Source of the DNA: Artocarpus heterophyllus
Taxonomy: Eukaryota > Streptophyta > Magnoliopsida > Rosales > Moraceae
Length of the DNA: 64,000 bases
Direction: 5' to 3'
Assembly: GCA_025403435.1 (NCBI GenBank)
Contig: CM046350.1
Location: forward strand, 27,482,938 to 27,546,937
Shown: positions 10,919-22,214 of the stretch, one piece after another
Layout: every line of letters begins with the position of its first letter
How positions within the stretch are numbered: the first letter of the stretch is position 1
Position numbers and translations under genes: made by a program
The notes under the pieces: model-generated
Seen by the model: only the letters and a program-made list of their open reading frames with translations
Database searches by the model: none
What the model was told of the DNA's origin: nothing

Positions 10919-12205
10919 TGCCCTAAAAAGTAAAAATATAATATGTTTTTAGAAACATTTTTATCAATAAAGAGTTTATTATAATATTATTATTCATATG
11001 TCAAATTATTCTCCTCTTTACGTTCATATTTGTTGAATGTATGATAAGCAAACAAAAGTCTAAGACTGTCGGTCTTTAGAATTAGGCATATGATGGACAA
11101 ATTATGCGGAAAACATGATTATAAAGGTGACGGTCTAAATCATAAGATCCGTAATTGCGAGAAAAATTAGGCGCTTTATTCATGCAAAGATTGTTTTGTT
11201 GTCTGTCCCTAATAGGAGATGGTTTGTCATGGCCATCGGAGGTGGACTCTACGGATATAAACATTATTGCATTATCATAAGTGACGATGCATTAGATTGG
11301 GACATAAAGTGTAATTAATTTATATTAATAATTCTGTCATGGCAAATCAATTCACTTTAGACATCATATATGTTGTATCTTAATTCTGAGATGAATAGTG
11401 GTCCCATCGTCTCGACTTATATCTTTTGATGTACCAAAGTGTGACATCTACGATTTATTGTGGTACACATACCGGTATGTTGGAGAGATGACTCTTGATA
11501 GAGTAGACTTGTTATTCAAAGATATAGAATCTATAACTATTCTTTAAGAGTCGTTGATATCCTTTTATATATGTTATCTTGTAATTGAAAAACTGATGCG
11601 CTCAACCATTTGGATATATAGGTGTAGCCGAATGGTATACCATCTTTGGATGGTAAGTTTTTCGATTGTGAGATAATAGAATGTAATAAAAAAAAATAGA
11701 GAAAGTAAGATATAATTTATCCTTAAGCCGATTATGGATAATCCTATAGGGATACAATGCATTATGATATGTCATCGAGACTTAACTATTTAGAATTCAT
11801 AATTTTATATAGTTCAAAAATACAGCTCTAAGCTTTTAGTGGAGTAGTGTTACAGTTGATAATTATGAAATATATATCTAGAATATTGTGTTTCATAATT
11901 ATCAGGAGCTTGAACTATATAGGTCCATCAAGTCCTCTTTGCTAGCTCATAATAAATCATATAACAATACGGCATGCTTTTCTAATAAATTGGTGACTTA
12001 TGTTAAATTATTAGTTTAGCTAAAATTTGAGTTAATTGGATTTAATAATTTATGTTAATTTATTGGTGAATTAATTTTTGGATTTAATAATTTATGTTAA
12101 TTTATTGTTGAATTAATTTTGTAATTAATTTAAGATAAAATTGTTAGTTTATCGGTTGAATTAATTTAGTAAATTAATTCAACCGATAAATATTTTGAAT
12201 TATTA
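10919..12205 (+). repeat. Remainder of the 3' LTR of element B, truncated
   Basis: Starting TGCCCTAAAAAGTAAAAA, this follows the family LTR collinearly from about its 14th base to about base 1300, with more differences than A's own LTRs show between themselves. It stops where gypsy F sequence begins, before the TATA box and motif array. The U3 stem-loop is present (arms 11805-11818 and 11909-11922). Confidence 0.85.
11805..11922 (+). other. Conserved three-way stem-loop in the U3 of B
   Basis: Outer arms are TTATATAGTTCAAA and CTTGAACTATATAG. An inner helix GATAATTATGAAA with TTTCATAATTATC is perfect over 13 bp, better than in A. The sixth outer pair is T-A here and A-T in A. Confidence 0.6.
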
Positions 12206-12945
12206 TGGATAATATCTTATCCGTTGCTTACTATGTTTCCAATAGGTGCAACCCGTCAGCCCCAAGCATAGCCATTTGCTTAGCCTCAGCAAGTTCCTCA
12301 GCCGTAGTTTCACTAGTTCACCCCTCAGCAGATGTACTATCCAGCATAAGGTTATCAGCCATCGAATTTCTAGAGAACGTCCGACAGTATAGAGCATCCT
12401 GTTCAGCTAGTGTGCAGTCTCCTCCACCGCAACAATATCGACCGACAAACCCTGGACCCAACAATGCTAATAAAGGAAAAAGAAAAGCTCCAGCTCATGT
12501 GCACACCATGACTATAGGAAGTTCTGATGCTCAAGCCAGTAATGCAGTAGTTAACGGTACGATTTTGGTATCCCAATCTTTAGCTAATGTCTTATTCGAT
12601 GCTAGTTCCAAGCATTCTCTCATTTTGAATTTATTTGTAAATATCTTGGGATTAGAGATAGAAGAATTTAATGAACCCCTGATGATTACCTCACCCTTGG
12701 GGTGAGTGAAAGTAAATAGTATGTGTAAATCTTGCAAAATAATGATTGGGGGGTGAGATTTTTAGAAGTAATTTGATTGTAATCCCTATGAGTACCTATG
12801 ATGTGATCTTAGGAATGGATTGGTTATCCCGATATAATACTATAGTTGACTGCCACCTTAGAAAAGTGACCTTAGTGACTGATAGGGGAACAACGATCGC
12901 TTACCAAGGCAGTGATGATCGAATGATGAGTGAATGATTCATGAA
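12206..12945 (+). pseudogene. Element F: gag end and aspartic protease
   Basis: An open stretch from about 12205 to 12705 covers a Pro/Gln-rich gag end and the start of protease (VVNGTILVSQSLANVLFD). The catalytic motif, normally DSGA or DTGA, reads D-A-S-S (12598-12609), so the glycine is lost. After a stop and a frame break the protease resumes at 12746 and contains YDVILGMDWLSRYNTIVDCH. No CCHC knuckle is seen. Confidence 0.75.
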
Positions 12946-12999
12946 AATATGTTTTAGAGGATGAAGAAACTTAGCTTGTTATGTGCTTTTTCTGAACCT

Positions 13000-14325
13000 A
13001 GAAGAAGAATCTAATGCAGCAAGAAGAAACACAGTGATATCGGTGGTTGATGAGTTTGATGATGTTTTCCCTGATGAATTACCTAGGTTACCACCACATC
13101 AAGAGATTGAGTCAGTATCAAGTTACTCCCCAGGACTGCTCTAATTTCCATAGCACCATACCGAATGGCACCGATAGAGATGAAGGAACTAAGGAAGCAA
13201 CTTTAGGAACTTCCGGATAAAGTATACATTTGGAACAGTACATCACTGTGGGGTGCGCCAGTTCTATTTGCCGAGAAACATGATGGTACTCTCAGGTTGT
13301 GTATTGACTATAAACAGTTGAATTGGGTCATAGTAAAGAACAAGTATCCACTACCAAGAATCGATGAGCTATTTGATCAATTAGGAGGTTCTCAGTATTT
13401 CTAAAAGATAGACTTGCATTCAGAATATCATCAGCTTAGAATCAAGGAAGATGATACTCTAAAGACGGCCTTCAGGACCCAATACGGGCATTTTGAGTTT
13501 CTGGTGATACCATTTGGACTGACAAATGCCCCTACAGCTTTCATGGATTTGATGAATGAATTTTCAGGCCTTATTTAAATCAGTTTGTAATTGTGTTCAT
13601 CGATGACATACTGATCTATTTTAAGACCTTGAAGGAGCATGAACAGCACCTAAGGATTGTGCTTCAGACTCTACGAGAACATCAGTTTTATGCTAAAATG
13701 GAGAAGTGCGAGTTTTGGTTGACCGAGTCAAGTTTCTAGGTCACGTCATATATGAACCAAGTATTTCATTAGATCCTTCCAAGATAGAAGCAGTGGTGCA
13801 ATGGGAATGACCAAGGAACGTGGCTAAAATCTATAGCTTCTTAGGACTAGCCGGGTACTACAAAAAATTCATGCAAGATTTCTCGAAGATAGCAGCTCCA
13901 TTAACACAGTTGATCAAGAAAGATGTCCATTTTGAATGGGATGTAAAATGCAAGTATGCTTTCCAAGAGTTGAAGAACCAGTTGACCACTGCTCTAGTGC
14001 TAATCATACCAAATAGTAACGAGCCTTACGAAGTTTACACTGATACGTTAGGTGCGGACTCGGATGCGTATTGGTGCAACACAGACAGGTTATGGCATAT
14101 GGGTCATGACAGCTGAAGCCTCACGAGCAGAACTACCCCATTCATGACTTGGAGCTTTCAGTAGTAATTCATGCATTGAAGATTTGGAGATGCTATTTGT
14201 ACGGAGCAACATTTTAGATTATCTCAGATCACAAGAGTCTAAAGTATTTCTTCACTTATAGGGATCTGAATTTAGATCGACGTGCTCGAGAAAAGTTCTT
14301 GGAGAACTATATCTTAAGAATATAG
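13000..14325 (+). pseudogene. Element F: reverse transcriptase and partial RNase H
   Basis: The reading spans RT blocks such as [34 protein letters not shown] and [12 protein letters not shown]. The catalytic box is FIDD (13596-13607), usual for plant gypsy elements. Stops and single-base shifts occur near 13141, 13205, 13404, 13560 and 13725. The open piece 13820-14116 covers the RT-RNase H linker (SFLGLAGYYKKFMQDFSKIA). RNase H stops abruptly at about 14325 and integrase C-terminal sequence follows at once. Confidence 0.85.
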
Positions 14326-15225
14326 TAAGACTGCACGGAGTTCCATTGTCAATTATTTTTAATAGGGACAACCGGTTTAACGCCAAATATTGGAGAAGTT
14401 TTCAAACACTAGGCACGGATTTAAATTTCAACACCACTTTCCATCATCAGACTAAAGGATAGTTTGAGCAAGTTATTTAGATTCTTGAGGACATATTATG
14501 TGCTCATATATTGGACTTTGGCAAAAACTAGAAGAAGCACCTGCATCGGGTAGAATTCGCATACAACAATAGTTCCCAAGCAAGTATCGGTATGGCATCG
14601 TTCGAGGCACTTTATGGGAGACCATGTCAATCACCAGTCTGTTGGTTAGAACTGGAAGATAGGATCGTTATCGGAATTGATGAGATCTGTGAGAATAATG
14701 AGAATATCACCATGATCCAAGATCGATTAAAAGCTGCTCAAAGCCAACAGAAGAGCTATGCTGACAAGAGTTGCTAACCTTTGGAATTTGAAGTAGGTGA
14801 TTTTGTCTTTTTAAAGGCTTCACCGCGCAAAGAAATTTCACATTTTGGTGTAATTGGGAAACTTACGTTGAGGTACATCGGACCATTTAAGATTACTCAC
14901 TATGTCAGTGTAGTTGCTTATCTACTTAATCTTCCTCTCAAGCTCTTTCATGTTCACAATGTGTTCCACGTGTCAATGCTTCGAAAATGCCCACCTTAGT
15001 CGAGCACATTGTCTCATTCTATAATGTATCGATATAAGAGGACACAACCTACGAGGAGGTTCCGGTTCAGATCATTGATCGAAAAATAACAAGTTTACGA
15101 CGTCGTGACATACACTAGTGAAAGTCGTGTAATAGCACCATGGAGTTAATGAGGCAACAAGGGAATTAGAATCAACAATGCGAGAACTATACCCATATTT
15201 ATTTTGTTTTTGAGATGATTTCTAA
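14326..15225 (+). pseudogene. Element F: integrase C-terminal half
   Basis: Sequence resumes inside the integrase core (VRLHGVPLSIIF), past the zinc site and the first catalytic Asp. Blocks VEFAYNNSSQASIGM, SFEALYGRPCQSPVCW and VGDFVFLKASPRK follow. Near 15050-15215 are EEVPVQIIDRKITSLRR and ATRELESTMRELYPYLF, the region occupied by the chromodomain-type tail in Tekay-like elements. Several stops are present. Confidence 0.8.
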
Positions 15226-15249
15226 TTTCGAGGATGCAATTCCCTTTGT

Positions 15250-15260
15250 AGGGAGCGAGT
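15250..15260 (+). other. Polypurine tract region of element F
   Basis: AGGGAGCGAGT directly precedes the LTR start. A little upstream is TTTCGAGGATGCAATTCCC, a conserved pre-PPT stretch of Tekay-like gypsy elements that is also seen in E. Confidence 0.55.
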
Positions 15261-17501
15261 TGTAACACCCAGAGATTTAATTAAGTGTAATTAGTATGTA
15301 AATGGTGAATTAAGATGACTTGTTACAATTTAAACTTAATCTAATCATTTCATGGTATTTTTCTAATTAATTTCACTTTTAATAATTTTGTTAGTTACCT
15401 TAAATTTTTAAGTTTGTTAAAATTACCATAAATGCATTTTAGAATCTTGTTAACTCATTTTAAATGAATGCTGACAATTTCTATTTATTTTACTTTATTT
15501 TATTTCATTCTTCAAAATCAGCTTTAATTTTGAAACAAAACAATTTCTAAAATTCCCAACAAGTCCCTCCTTGAAACCATGTGCTAAACATGGTTTTCTA
15601 GCTTGAAAACCACTCAGCCTTTCCCTCTATTTATTTACTCCCACTCTTCCACTCTCATCACTCTTCCACACCACTCCCTTTCTATCTTTCTCTTTTCTTT
15701 TCCATTTTCCTTGCACTAAGGACTCAAGAACAAGTAGCAAAGCTCAAGCTCTAAGCTATCCAACTTGAGGTCAGCTCTCTTTCTCTCTTTCTTCAAAGTT
15801 TCAATTTTTATTTTAAATTTGTCCAAACCCCCATGCATGTTACAATTCAAACTTTGATGAGCTTAAATAACATTTAATCTGAGTCCATAGAATGTATTTC
15901 ACCATGAATCCATGCTTTAATCGGGTTAAAACAAAAATTAACAAGTTTTACATTTTTTATTTTTTGGAATAAATTTTAAATTTTCATGAAAACTTCTAGA
16001 GAAGTGTTTAAATGTGTTCTATTATGCTATTATACTCTTTCTGAGTGTTACTCATGCTCTAAGAACTGAGAAAAACAGGTTAGATGATCTTTTAAGCTTG
16101 GATTGGCCGATACTCAAAACCTAAAATTTTTCAGATTTCGACAGATTGATAGGCCGAATGCAGCTAGTCAGCAGGCTAGATGCTAGTAGTTCGGTAGGCC
16201 AAACGCAGCTAGTCAGCAAGCCAGATGCCAGTAGTTCGACAGGCCGGACTCAACTGGTTGACAGATCGAACACCTGTAGTTCAGTAGGTCGAACCATGGT
16301 AATTAGCAGGCCGACCAAGCTGTATACAAATGGTAGTTTTTCACCTGTTTTCACCGTTTAATGATAAAAAGGGGATTTTGACCTTGTGACATGATTTCAC
16401 AGACTTTAAAGGCACACTAATGCACCATGAAATACCATGCTAATGTAAATATCCTAAGTTAGATATTGATGTATCTAGCCCATGTCTAAGGTTGTTCGCG
16501 GTTCTGAGGAGCTAACGTGTAGCGGATCGAGATAGTAGAGTTAATGTTATCATGCTCAACAATGAGGTAGGACTCTAAACCCTCTTCATTGATACACATG
16601 ATTTTAAAAGAGTTTTTGGCTACAACATGTTTTCTGAAAAATGTTTTTAAATGAATGATTGTGATGAATTTACACAGTTATTTTCAAAACTTGCTGAGTA
16701 TAAGATGATCATAATGAATTAAATAATGAACGTAAATGAGAATACTTGGTGATATGAGACTCTAATAATGATATAAATACTATAAAACTTAATACTGAAC
16801 GAGTCAAGAACTCTATTCAGAATGAGACATCAGTGCATGATGCCACATTCAAAGATCGGGTCGTGCAGAGAGCAACCTTGGAGGCAGGTCTTGAAACCCA
16901 ATTGGGCCATTATGGTGGTAATTTTGATGACTTTGCATAAGATAAAATGATAAACTTGTTTTCATATGAATGTTGGATCAAAATGGTAAGCATGAAATTA
17001 AAGGAGTTCATTTACTGTCTTTTATAGTCTTTGTATTAATAATGAATTTATTTATTCAAGTTAATGTTTTCAAAACTGAGCCTTCCGCTCATAGTTTTTT
17101 CTTGTTTTAAAATCCCCGTCTAAGTGGTTCGCAGCATACTATTGACTTAGACGTTACTGATCGAACGCGTGGACCGTAGGAGTTTTTAATTAAGTTATTT
17201 GCTTATTTAACTAAGGCATGTATTATTTAATCGTTATTTATTTGGATTAGATTATGGTTGTATTTTATTAATATTGATACTATGTGTGTGTACACTATGG
17301 GTCTGGTGCGACCTGACTTGCATCTCCCTGGTTTTTATTATTTTAGTTTTAATTTAGCTTAGCGGTAAATATCTAAAAAGTTTTAAATTTTCCATGTTAT
17401 TATAAATAACCCAAGTAATTAATAGGCGTGTTTAGTTAAACTCTTAATTAATTTTATTAAACAATATGTCACTACCCAGGTCTAGGTACGTGACATTTAC
17501 A
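15261..17501 (+). repeat. 3' LTR of gypsy element F
   Basis: It starts TGTAACACCCAGAGATTT and ends GTGACATTTACA, about 2.24 kb. The assignment rests on the purine tract before it and the TG/CA ends; no partner LTR remains to confirm the right edge. It holds a 45-bp tandem repeat at 16152-16316. Confidence 0.75.
16152..16316 (+). repeat. 45-bp tandem repeat in the F LTR
   Basis: Units start with GGCC at 16152, 16197 and 16242, and a partial unit starts at 16287. Units one and two differ at a few positions and unit three is more diverged. Each unit holds two sub-units of about 22-23 bp resembling TTCGGTAGGCC and AGTCAGCAGGC, akin to the copia motif arrays. Since 45 is a multiple of three, an open frame here shows a 15-residue repeat, which I regard as incidental. 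Confidence 0.85.
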
Positions 17502-17993
17502 CAGTTTAATTTTTATACTGCATTACTTTATACATTATAATTTTTATACTACTTAACTTTATTAGCATAACTTCTATACTATATAACTTGATCAGTGTAA
17601 TCATTACATTGCATTATTACCATACTACATAATTTTTGTACCTCGTAATCTTTATGCTGTATAATTTTCATATTGTAAGACAGTATTTTCTTTTCTTAAA
17701 CTATGATTGTCTTAAAATTTGTTGCAACATCTTTTATAATAATTAGACTTTTTAGCTTATTTTCTTTTTACTCATTGTTCAAGCTTATGGCATGATTTTT
17801 AACCTTGAAAATCCTATTTTCTCTTTTATGAAATTTTTGTAAAAATCGGATTTAAACAATGATCCTCGTAACACCAAAATTACTCTTTAAATTCTTAACA
17901 AATGTTTGAGCAAAAAATTTTAGCTTATAAAATTAGTTCATAAATTACTTATCAAAATCCTTAATTATCGTATTTAAAATGCACTAGAAATTC
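17502..17993. other. AT-rich spacer, nothing recognised
   Basis: Between the F LTR and the Harbinger element lies AT-rich sequence with short irregular repeats of the type AATTTTTATACT. I see no gene and no clear inverted-repeat end. Confidence 0.5.
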
Positions 17994-18189
17994 TCAAGTG
18001 TCGCACCTATGACGCTCCACTGTGTTAATGGTTGTGGTTCTTTGGAACTCCTCTCTTAGTCGACTACGATGTTCCATTATTTCCTCACCAATAGCACGAC
18101 TCAAACATGCAGATGCTTTTTCAATAACATTAGTGAGTACGTGAAATGACTCCTTAAGAACTTCATATGCCTCTCCATTATTTGTATTC

Positions 18190-18221
<32 letters not shown>

Positions 18222-18937
18222 TGAAGTCCGTTGAGATTGAAATTGAGGAATACCTGGTGCTTGCGAGAATAATGGTGATCGTGCTTCATTGATACCCATC
18301 ATATTGTTAACATTGTTAAGAGCTTCATCCTCAATATTGATGTAATCTCCTTCTCCCCTTTTTAAGCTCCTCAACTACATCATCATGACCCTCAACATTC
18401 CTACCTTTGGCACTATCTTTGCCAAAAAAAACATACACAAGTCATCATAATGGGGGAATGACTTTGTCTTGAATGGTATTGCTTCTTTATGACTATGCAT
18501 TTTATGAAAATAGTAAATTAATAAATAAATTGCCTAATCATATAAAAAACTTGAATATTAGAGAATCAATTTTATTAGTACCTTCAAATATGCTTCCCAA
18601 ACCGGCTTCTCCACTGTAACTGTCTTTCTCTTTAGATCCCATCCAAAACCACTACAATTTGGCCCAGTTAAGATTTCAGAACTATCTGAAAATGGGTCAT
18701 GAAAATTCTCATTCCTGACTCAACATGTGGTAGAGCTAATAGATCACATCTGGGCAACCTTGTATGTAATTTCTTCTCAAGCACTTGTAAATATCCAGGC
18801 TTGGAATTTCCTTTTGCTTTAAAGGTTCCTTCATTATGTAATTCTATAAGTGCCTCAATTAGATATTTGTCTTAATCTTCATTCCAAGTTTTTTTTAAAA
18901 AAAATTTTGACCTGGATCTAGCCTTCAAGGTGTCCAT
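17994..18937 (-). pseudogene. Harbinger Myb/SANT-like protein (ORF1), broken
   Basis: Harbinger elements need a Myb/SANT-like partner that binds DNA and assists the transposase in the nucleus. The probable start is at 18937 (MDTLKARSRS). The first part reads a Myb/SANT-like domain (YLIEALIELHNEGTF, KPGYLQVLEKKLHTRLP) with a stop near its beginning. A frame change follows, then GFGWDLKRKTV and VWEAYLKV, a hallmark of this protein. The C-terminal piece 17994-18374 is open and carries a run of lysines encoded by a T-rich tract (18190-18222) and the end LKESFHVLTNVIEKASACL. The split around 18480-18590 may be an intron. Confidence 0.75.
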
Positions 18938-19171
18938 CCTACCAATGAGAAAAAAAGACGTCATGATCAATGAAACTCATTCAACACATATCATGTCAAA
19001 TATTATTAATACAATACAAACAATACTAGTTTGTAATAATACAAGGCAAACACAAGTTGCGTCTAATACAAGACAAACACAAGTTCACAATAATACAAGG
19101 CAAAGACCAACACAAGTTTTCCTATCTCAATGCAATACCAAAAACAATAGTCATGCATTCCTACAATGCCC

Positions 19172-20428
19172 CTATTTATTGAACATCTCTTGTGCTAAGA
19201 TATTTCTCCATCCAGTTCACTCCTCAGAAGTCTCAACAGCTGTTATCAAATCCTCCTCCTCATCTTTTTCTACATTGTTCTCATCCTCATTCTCCGATGA
19301 TGGGAGGATCGGGAATGACATCAAGCATCTGTCGCCTAATAATATTATGCAACTAACAACATGTCAAGAAGATGCTATTTTGAGTTTTAATGGGAAAGAA
19401 TGATAGACTTCTTAAAATTAACCACCGATTCTCAAGAACACCAAAACATCTTTCAATCACATTCGTAACATGTGAATGTTTCATGTCAAAATACTCCTGT
19501 GCATTTCTAGGTAATGGTCCTTCTTTCCACTCCTTGAGATGATACCGATGGTCATGAAATGGAACAAGGAATCCTTTACAATTGCTATATCCGGCAACAT
19601 CCTAACAAGCAACAAATATTTAATAACAAAAAAATGGAAATTAAGATTATATTAATCAAGCAACAAATATTCAATAACAATATAAAAACATACCATTTGG
19701 GCGTAAACAATTTATCCTATGTAGAGCATCGTGTAATACTCTATCATCAGCCATTGAGCCTTCCCATCTAGGCAACGCATATATAAATTGCATATCTCAT
19801 AAACATACTCCCAATATATTAATTGATACAGAACCATGTCGATTACAGTATATGGGTTTCTCTGTCATAGGCACTCTTACCATAATATAGGTCTCATCTA
19901 GTGCCCTTAAGCAATTCTATCACAAGTAAATATACAATTAGCATTCTAAACAAGTATTGCACATTTGTCAGCATAATATTTTCAAATATATATATATATA
20001 TATATATAATTACCTTAAACCATTTCCATCTATCATTAATTGAGTCCTCAAGAGCTGGCTCTGGTTTAACTAATAACTCTCCATGAAGTCGAATAATTGA
20101 ATGCAAAACATTATGAAAGTACTTACTAACCGTCTCTCCAGACCTCACAAACCGAAATTTAATCACTCTATTTTTCTCATGGTGAGCAAGTCTATGAAAG
20201 AACATAGCCACTTGTTCATCTACCTGCAAATATTTAGATGCTTTTAACTCACCCTTAGTTAATTTCAAGCAATGTGTATAAATTAGAAAAAGCATCTCTA
20301 TTCATCCTTAGTTGATCTCTACAAGTAATGTCACTATCATAAGCCGTTTGACGTACAATTTGTCTAGTGACAAACACATCAAGCATATAAAGTTGTCTTC
20401 TTAAAGAGTTGGATTCTATATCCTCCAT
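19172..20428 (-). pseudogene. PIF/Harbinger DDE transposase, broken
   Basis: The start at 20428 gives MEDIESNSLRRQLYMLDVFV. The helix-rich N part includes YLQVDEQVAMFFHRLAHHEK and VSKYFHNVLHSIIRLHGELL. The nuclease core has all three acidic residues: Asp in ALDETYIMVRVP (codon at 19896-19898), Asp in SMADDRVL (19743-19748) and Glu in VIERCFGVLENRWL (19452-19454). Two probable introns interrupt it, at about 19930-20010 and 19610-19695. Breaks include a stop in the core near 19815, a stop after FLTCC near 19355, and a Trp-to-stop change near the C terminus (19218 region). The end is placed at 19172. The family is the HARBI1-like transposases. Confidence 0.88.
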
Positions 20429-21940
20429 TACTGCTCTTTCAAATAATTAGAAGAACCATTGTACTACATGCATAATATTTAACCCATGCGAAACAAAGCC
20501 ATTATCCTTTTCTTTCTCAAAGTTTCTTTATCGGCTAATGGTAAATGATCCATTATTGTACAATCAAAATAACCAAACAATTATATTTAAAATATGATTA
20601 GAAAAGGAAAATCTTTGACTATTATCCTACCTTCTTTCTTTACTTAATATAGTACAGAACGTAAATTTTTGTCTTAGCTTATAAGTCTAGCAGACAATGG
20701 TTATACTTGAAGTTAGGCACAACCCACCAGCACAAATAAAAAATAGTAATAACAACAAAATGTCTTAGCTTAAATATCCCACCACTTTCACATGTTTTGA
20801 TCTAAATTGACCTACGTACAGCTACCAATTTTTTAGCAGATTTGGGGGAAAAAAAAGAAAGTACCCTCAATGCAAAATGCTTCGAAAACAAAAGCTGCAT
20901 AATCCGCACTAAAAATTTCTTGAGATTAAAGATGTGATTCAAATATTTTAGAGGAAAAAAGGGATTCAAGTAACATTTCATGGCAAAATGAGCACCAGGA
21001 CATATTCAAAAATGGGCAAAAGTTGTGTTACAAAATTAATAGTAAACCAAAATCAAAAGAGAAAAATTCCCAAACAGAAGAGTATAAACTCACGCTCAAT
21101 AAAGGAAAGAGAACTACTATTGCCCATATAAAGAATCTAGGAAAAATTCCCAAAAAAAGTAGAACGCAAATGAAAAAAAATGAAGAAGTTACCCGTTTAG
21201 AATGTTGATACAATAGAACGTCGAAGGTGACTGTTGGAGATAGAGCTTCAGCGGAGTTAGAGATTCAGCTTCTATTTGAGCGCATGATGGTCGAGAGGAA
21301 GCCAGGATGGATTTTGAAAAGTAACTCTAAGAAAAATTGATTTTGATAAAATGATTTGTTTTTACAATTTTTTGATATAAAAAAATATATTTTTTAGACA
21401 TAAAAATGTTTTAGTGTTTTTATTTTCACTCTGTTGAGGTTTTTCTTCTCGTTATAGTTATTTTTGTCTTTTTTAAAAAAAATTTGAGACAGTTTAACTG
21501 TCTAAAAAAACGTGTTTTTTTGTAAAAAAAAAAAATTATTTCCTCAATTAGGATTTTTTTTTTGCCCTTTCGTCAAATTCCCCCGAAAGCGATGGAGGCT
21601 ACGGTTTTTTTTTTTTTTTTCAATTGTGAAAAGTGAGGGCAATTAAGACAGAAGAAAAATTAGGGCTGAATTAAAGGGCATTCATCTACCCTGTGAATAG
21701 TGATTCACCCTAATTGGGTGAACGAGCTTTCAATTGCAAGGGCCTTTCCAACTTACCCAATTTTCATTATTTTTTAAGTTATAAACAGTATAAAATTTTC
21801 ATATGTTATAATAATAATAAAAAAAATAATTATAGTATAAAGTTCTCATATGCTACAATAAAAACAATTCTAACCATCCTACCAAACACCCTATTAAATT
21901 TGTCAACCAAACATAGGAATTAAGTCTATTCTAATGAATG

Positions 21941-21980
21941 ACATTCCTTTACATTCCTTTACACCCAACCAAACATGCCC
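21941..21980 (-). repeat. Probable Harbinger terminal inverted repeat end
   Basis: On the minus strand the outermost bases read GGGCATGTTTGGTTGGGTG, a common start for PIF/Harbinger and Tourist-type elements, followed by a repeated TAAAGGAATG. The flanking TAC would be the 3-bp target copy. No partner repeat was found. Confidence 0.4.
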
Positions 21981-22214
21981 TACATGGAATGACAAGAATG
22001 CAGTCTACATCCAATGGAGGAAATGTTTCTTAAATAAGTGATTGGCTTTACATTCTAGGACCTACAACGAGATCCTTCATCTTTAAATCTATTGGTTTTT
22101 TAAAATGATTTTAGAGAAAATATATAGATACTTGGTAAAACTACAGAACGTATATTTTAAAAATTTTCATAAAATTTTTGTAAAAATAACACTATCGATT
22201 ATGTTAATTTAATA

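Larger units (their letters stand above)
12206..17501 (+). mobile_element. 5'-truncated Ty3-gypsy chromovirus F with 3' LTR
   Basis: The order is end of gag, protease, RT, RNase H, integrase and 3' LTR, which is gypsy order. The 5' LTR, primer site and most of gag are missing; the left junction is with the broken B LTR. The protein matches (GMDWLSR, FIDD, EALYGR, late VPVQIIDRK) and the TTTCGAGGA-type stretch before the LTR are typical of plant chromoviruses; the Tekay/Del group is likely but not proven. Confidence 0.88.
17994..21980 (-). mobile_element. Degenerate PIF/Harbinger DNA transposon
   Basis: It has the two genes expected of an autonomous plant Harbinger: a DDE transposase (19172-20428) and a Myb/SANT-type protein (17994-18937), both on the minus strand. 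A likely terminal inverted repeat end is at 21941-21980 (reading inward on the minus strand GGGCATGTTTGGTTGGGTG). I cannot find its partner on the left, so that end is lost, diverged or misjudged. Between 20429 and 21940 there is only non-coding AT-rich sequence with long A and T runs. Limits of the element are therefore approximate. Confidence 0.75.

Noticed and set aside
12203..12397. Minus-strand open frame opposite the F gag end
   Set aside because: It is a shadow of the plus-strand gag and protease reading, which has clear family motifs further on.
16146..16361. Open frame with a 15-residue repeat (QLVSxxDASSS type)
   Set aside because: It is the translation of the 45-bp DNA tandem repeat inside the F LTR. 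The period is a multiple of three by chance, and no start context or other coding sign is present.
18930..19403. 157-codon plus-strand frame rich in Thr, Gln and Asn
   Set aside because: It lies antisense to the Harbinger transposase C terminus and the spacer to the Myb gene; the minus strand has the real motifs.
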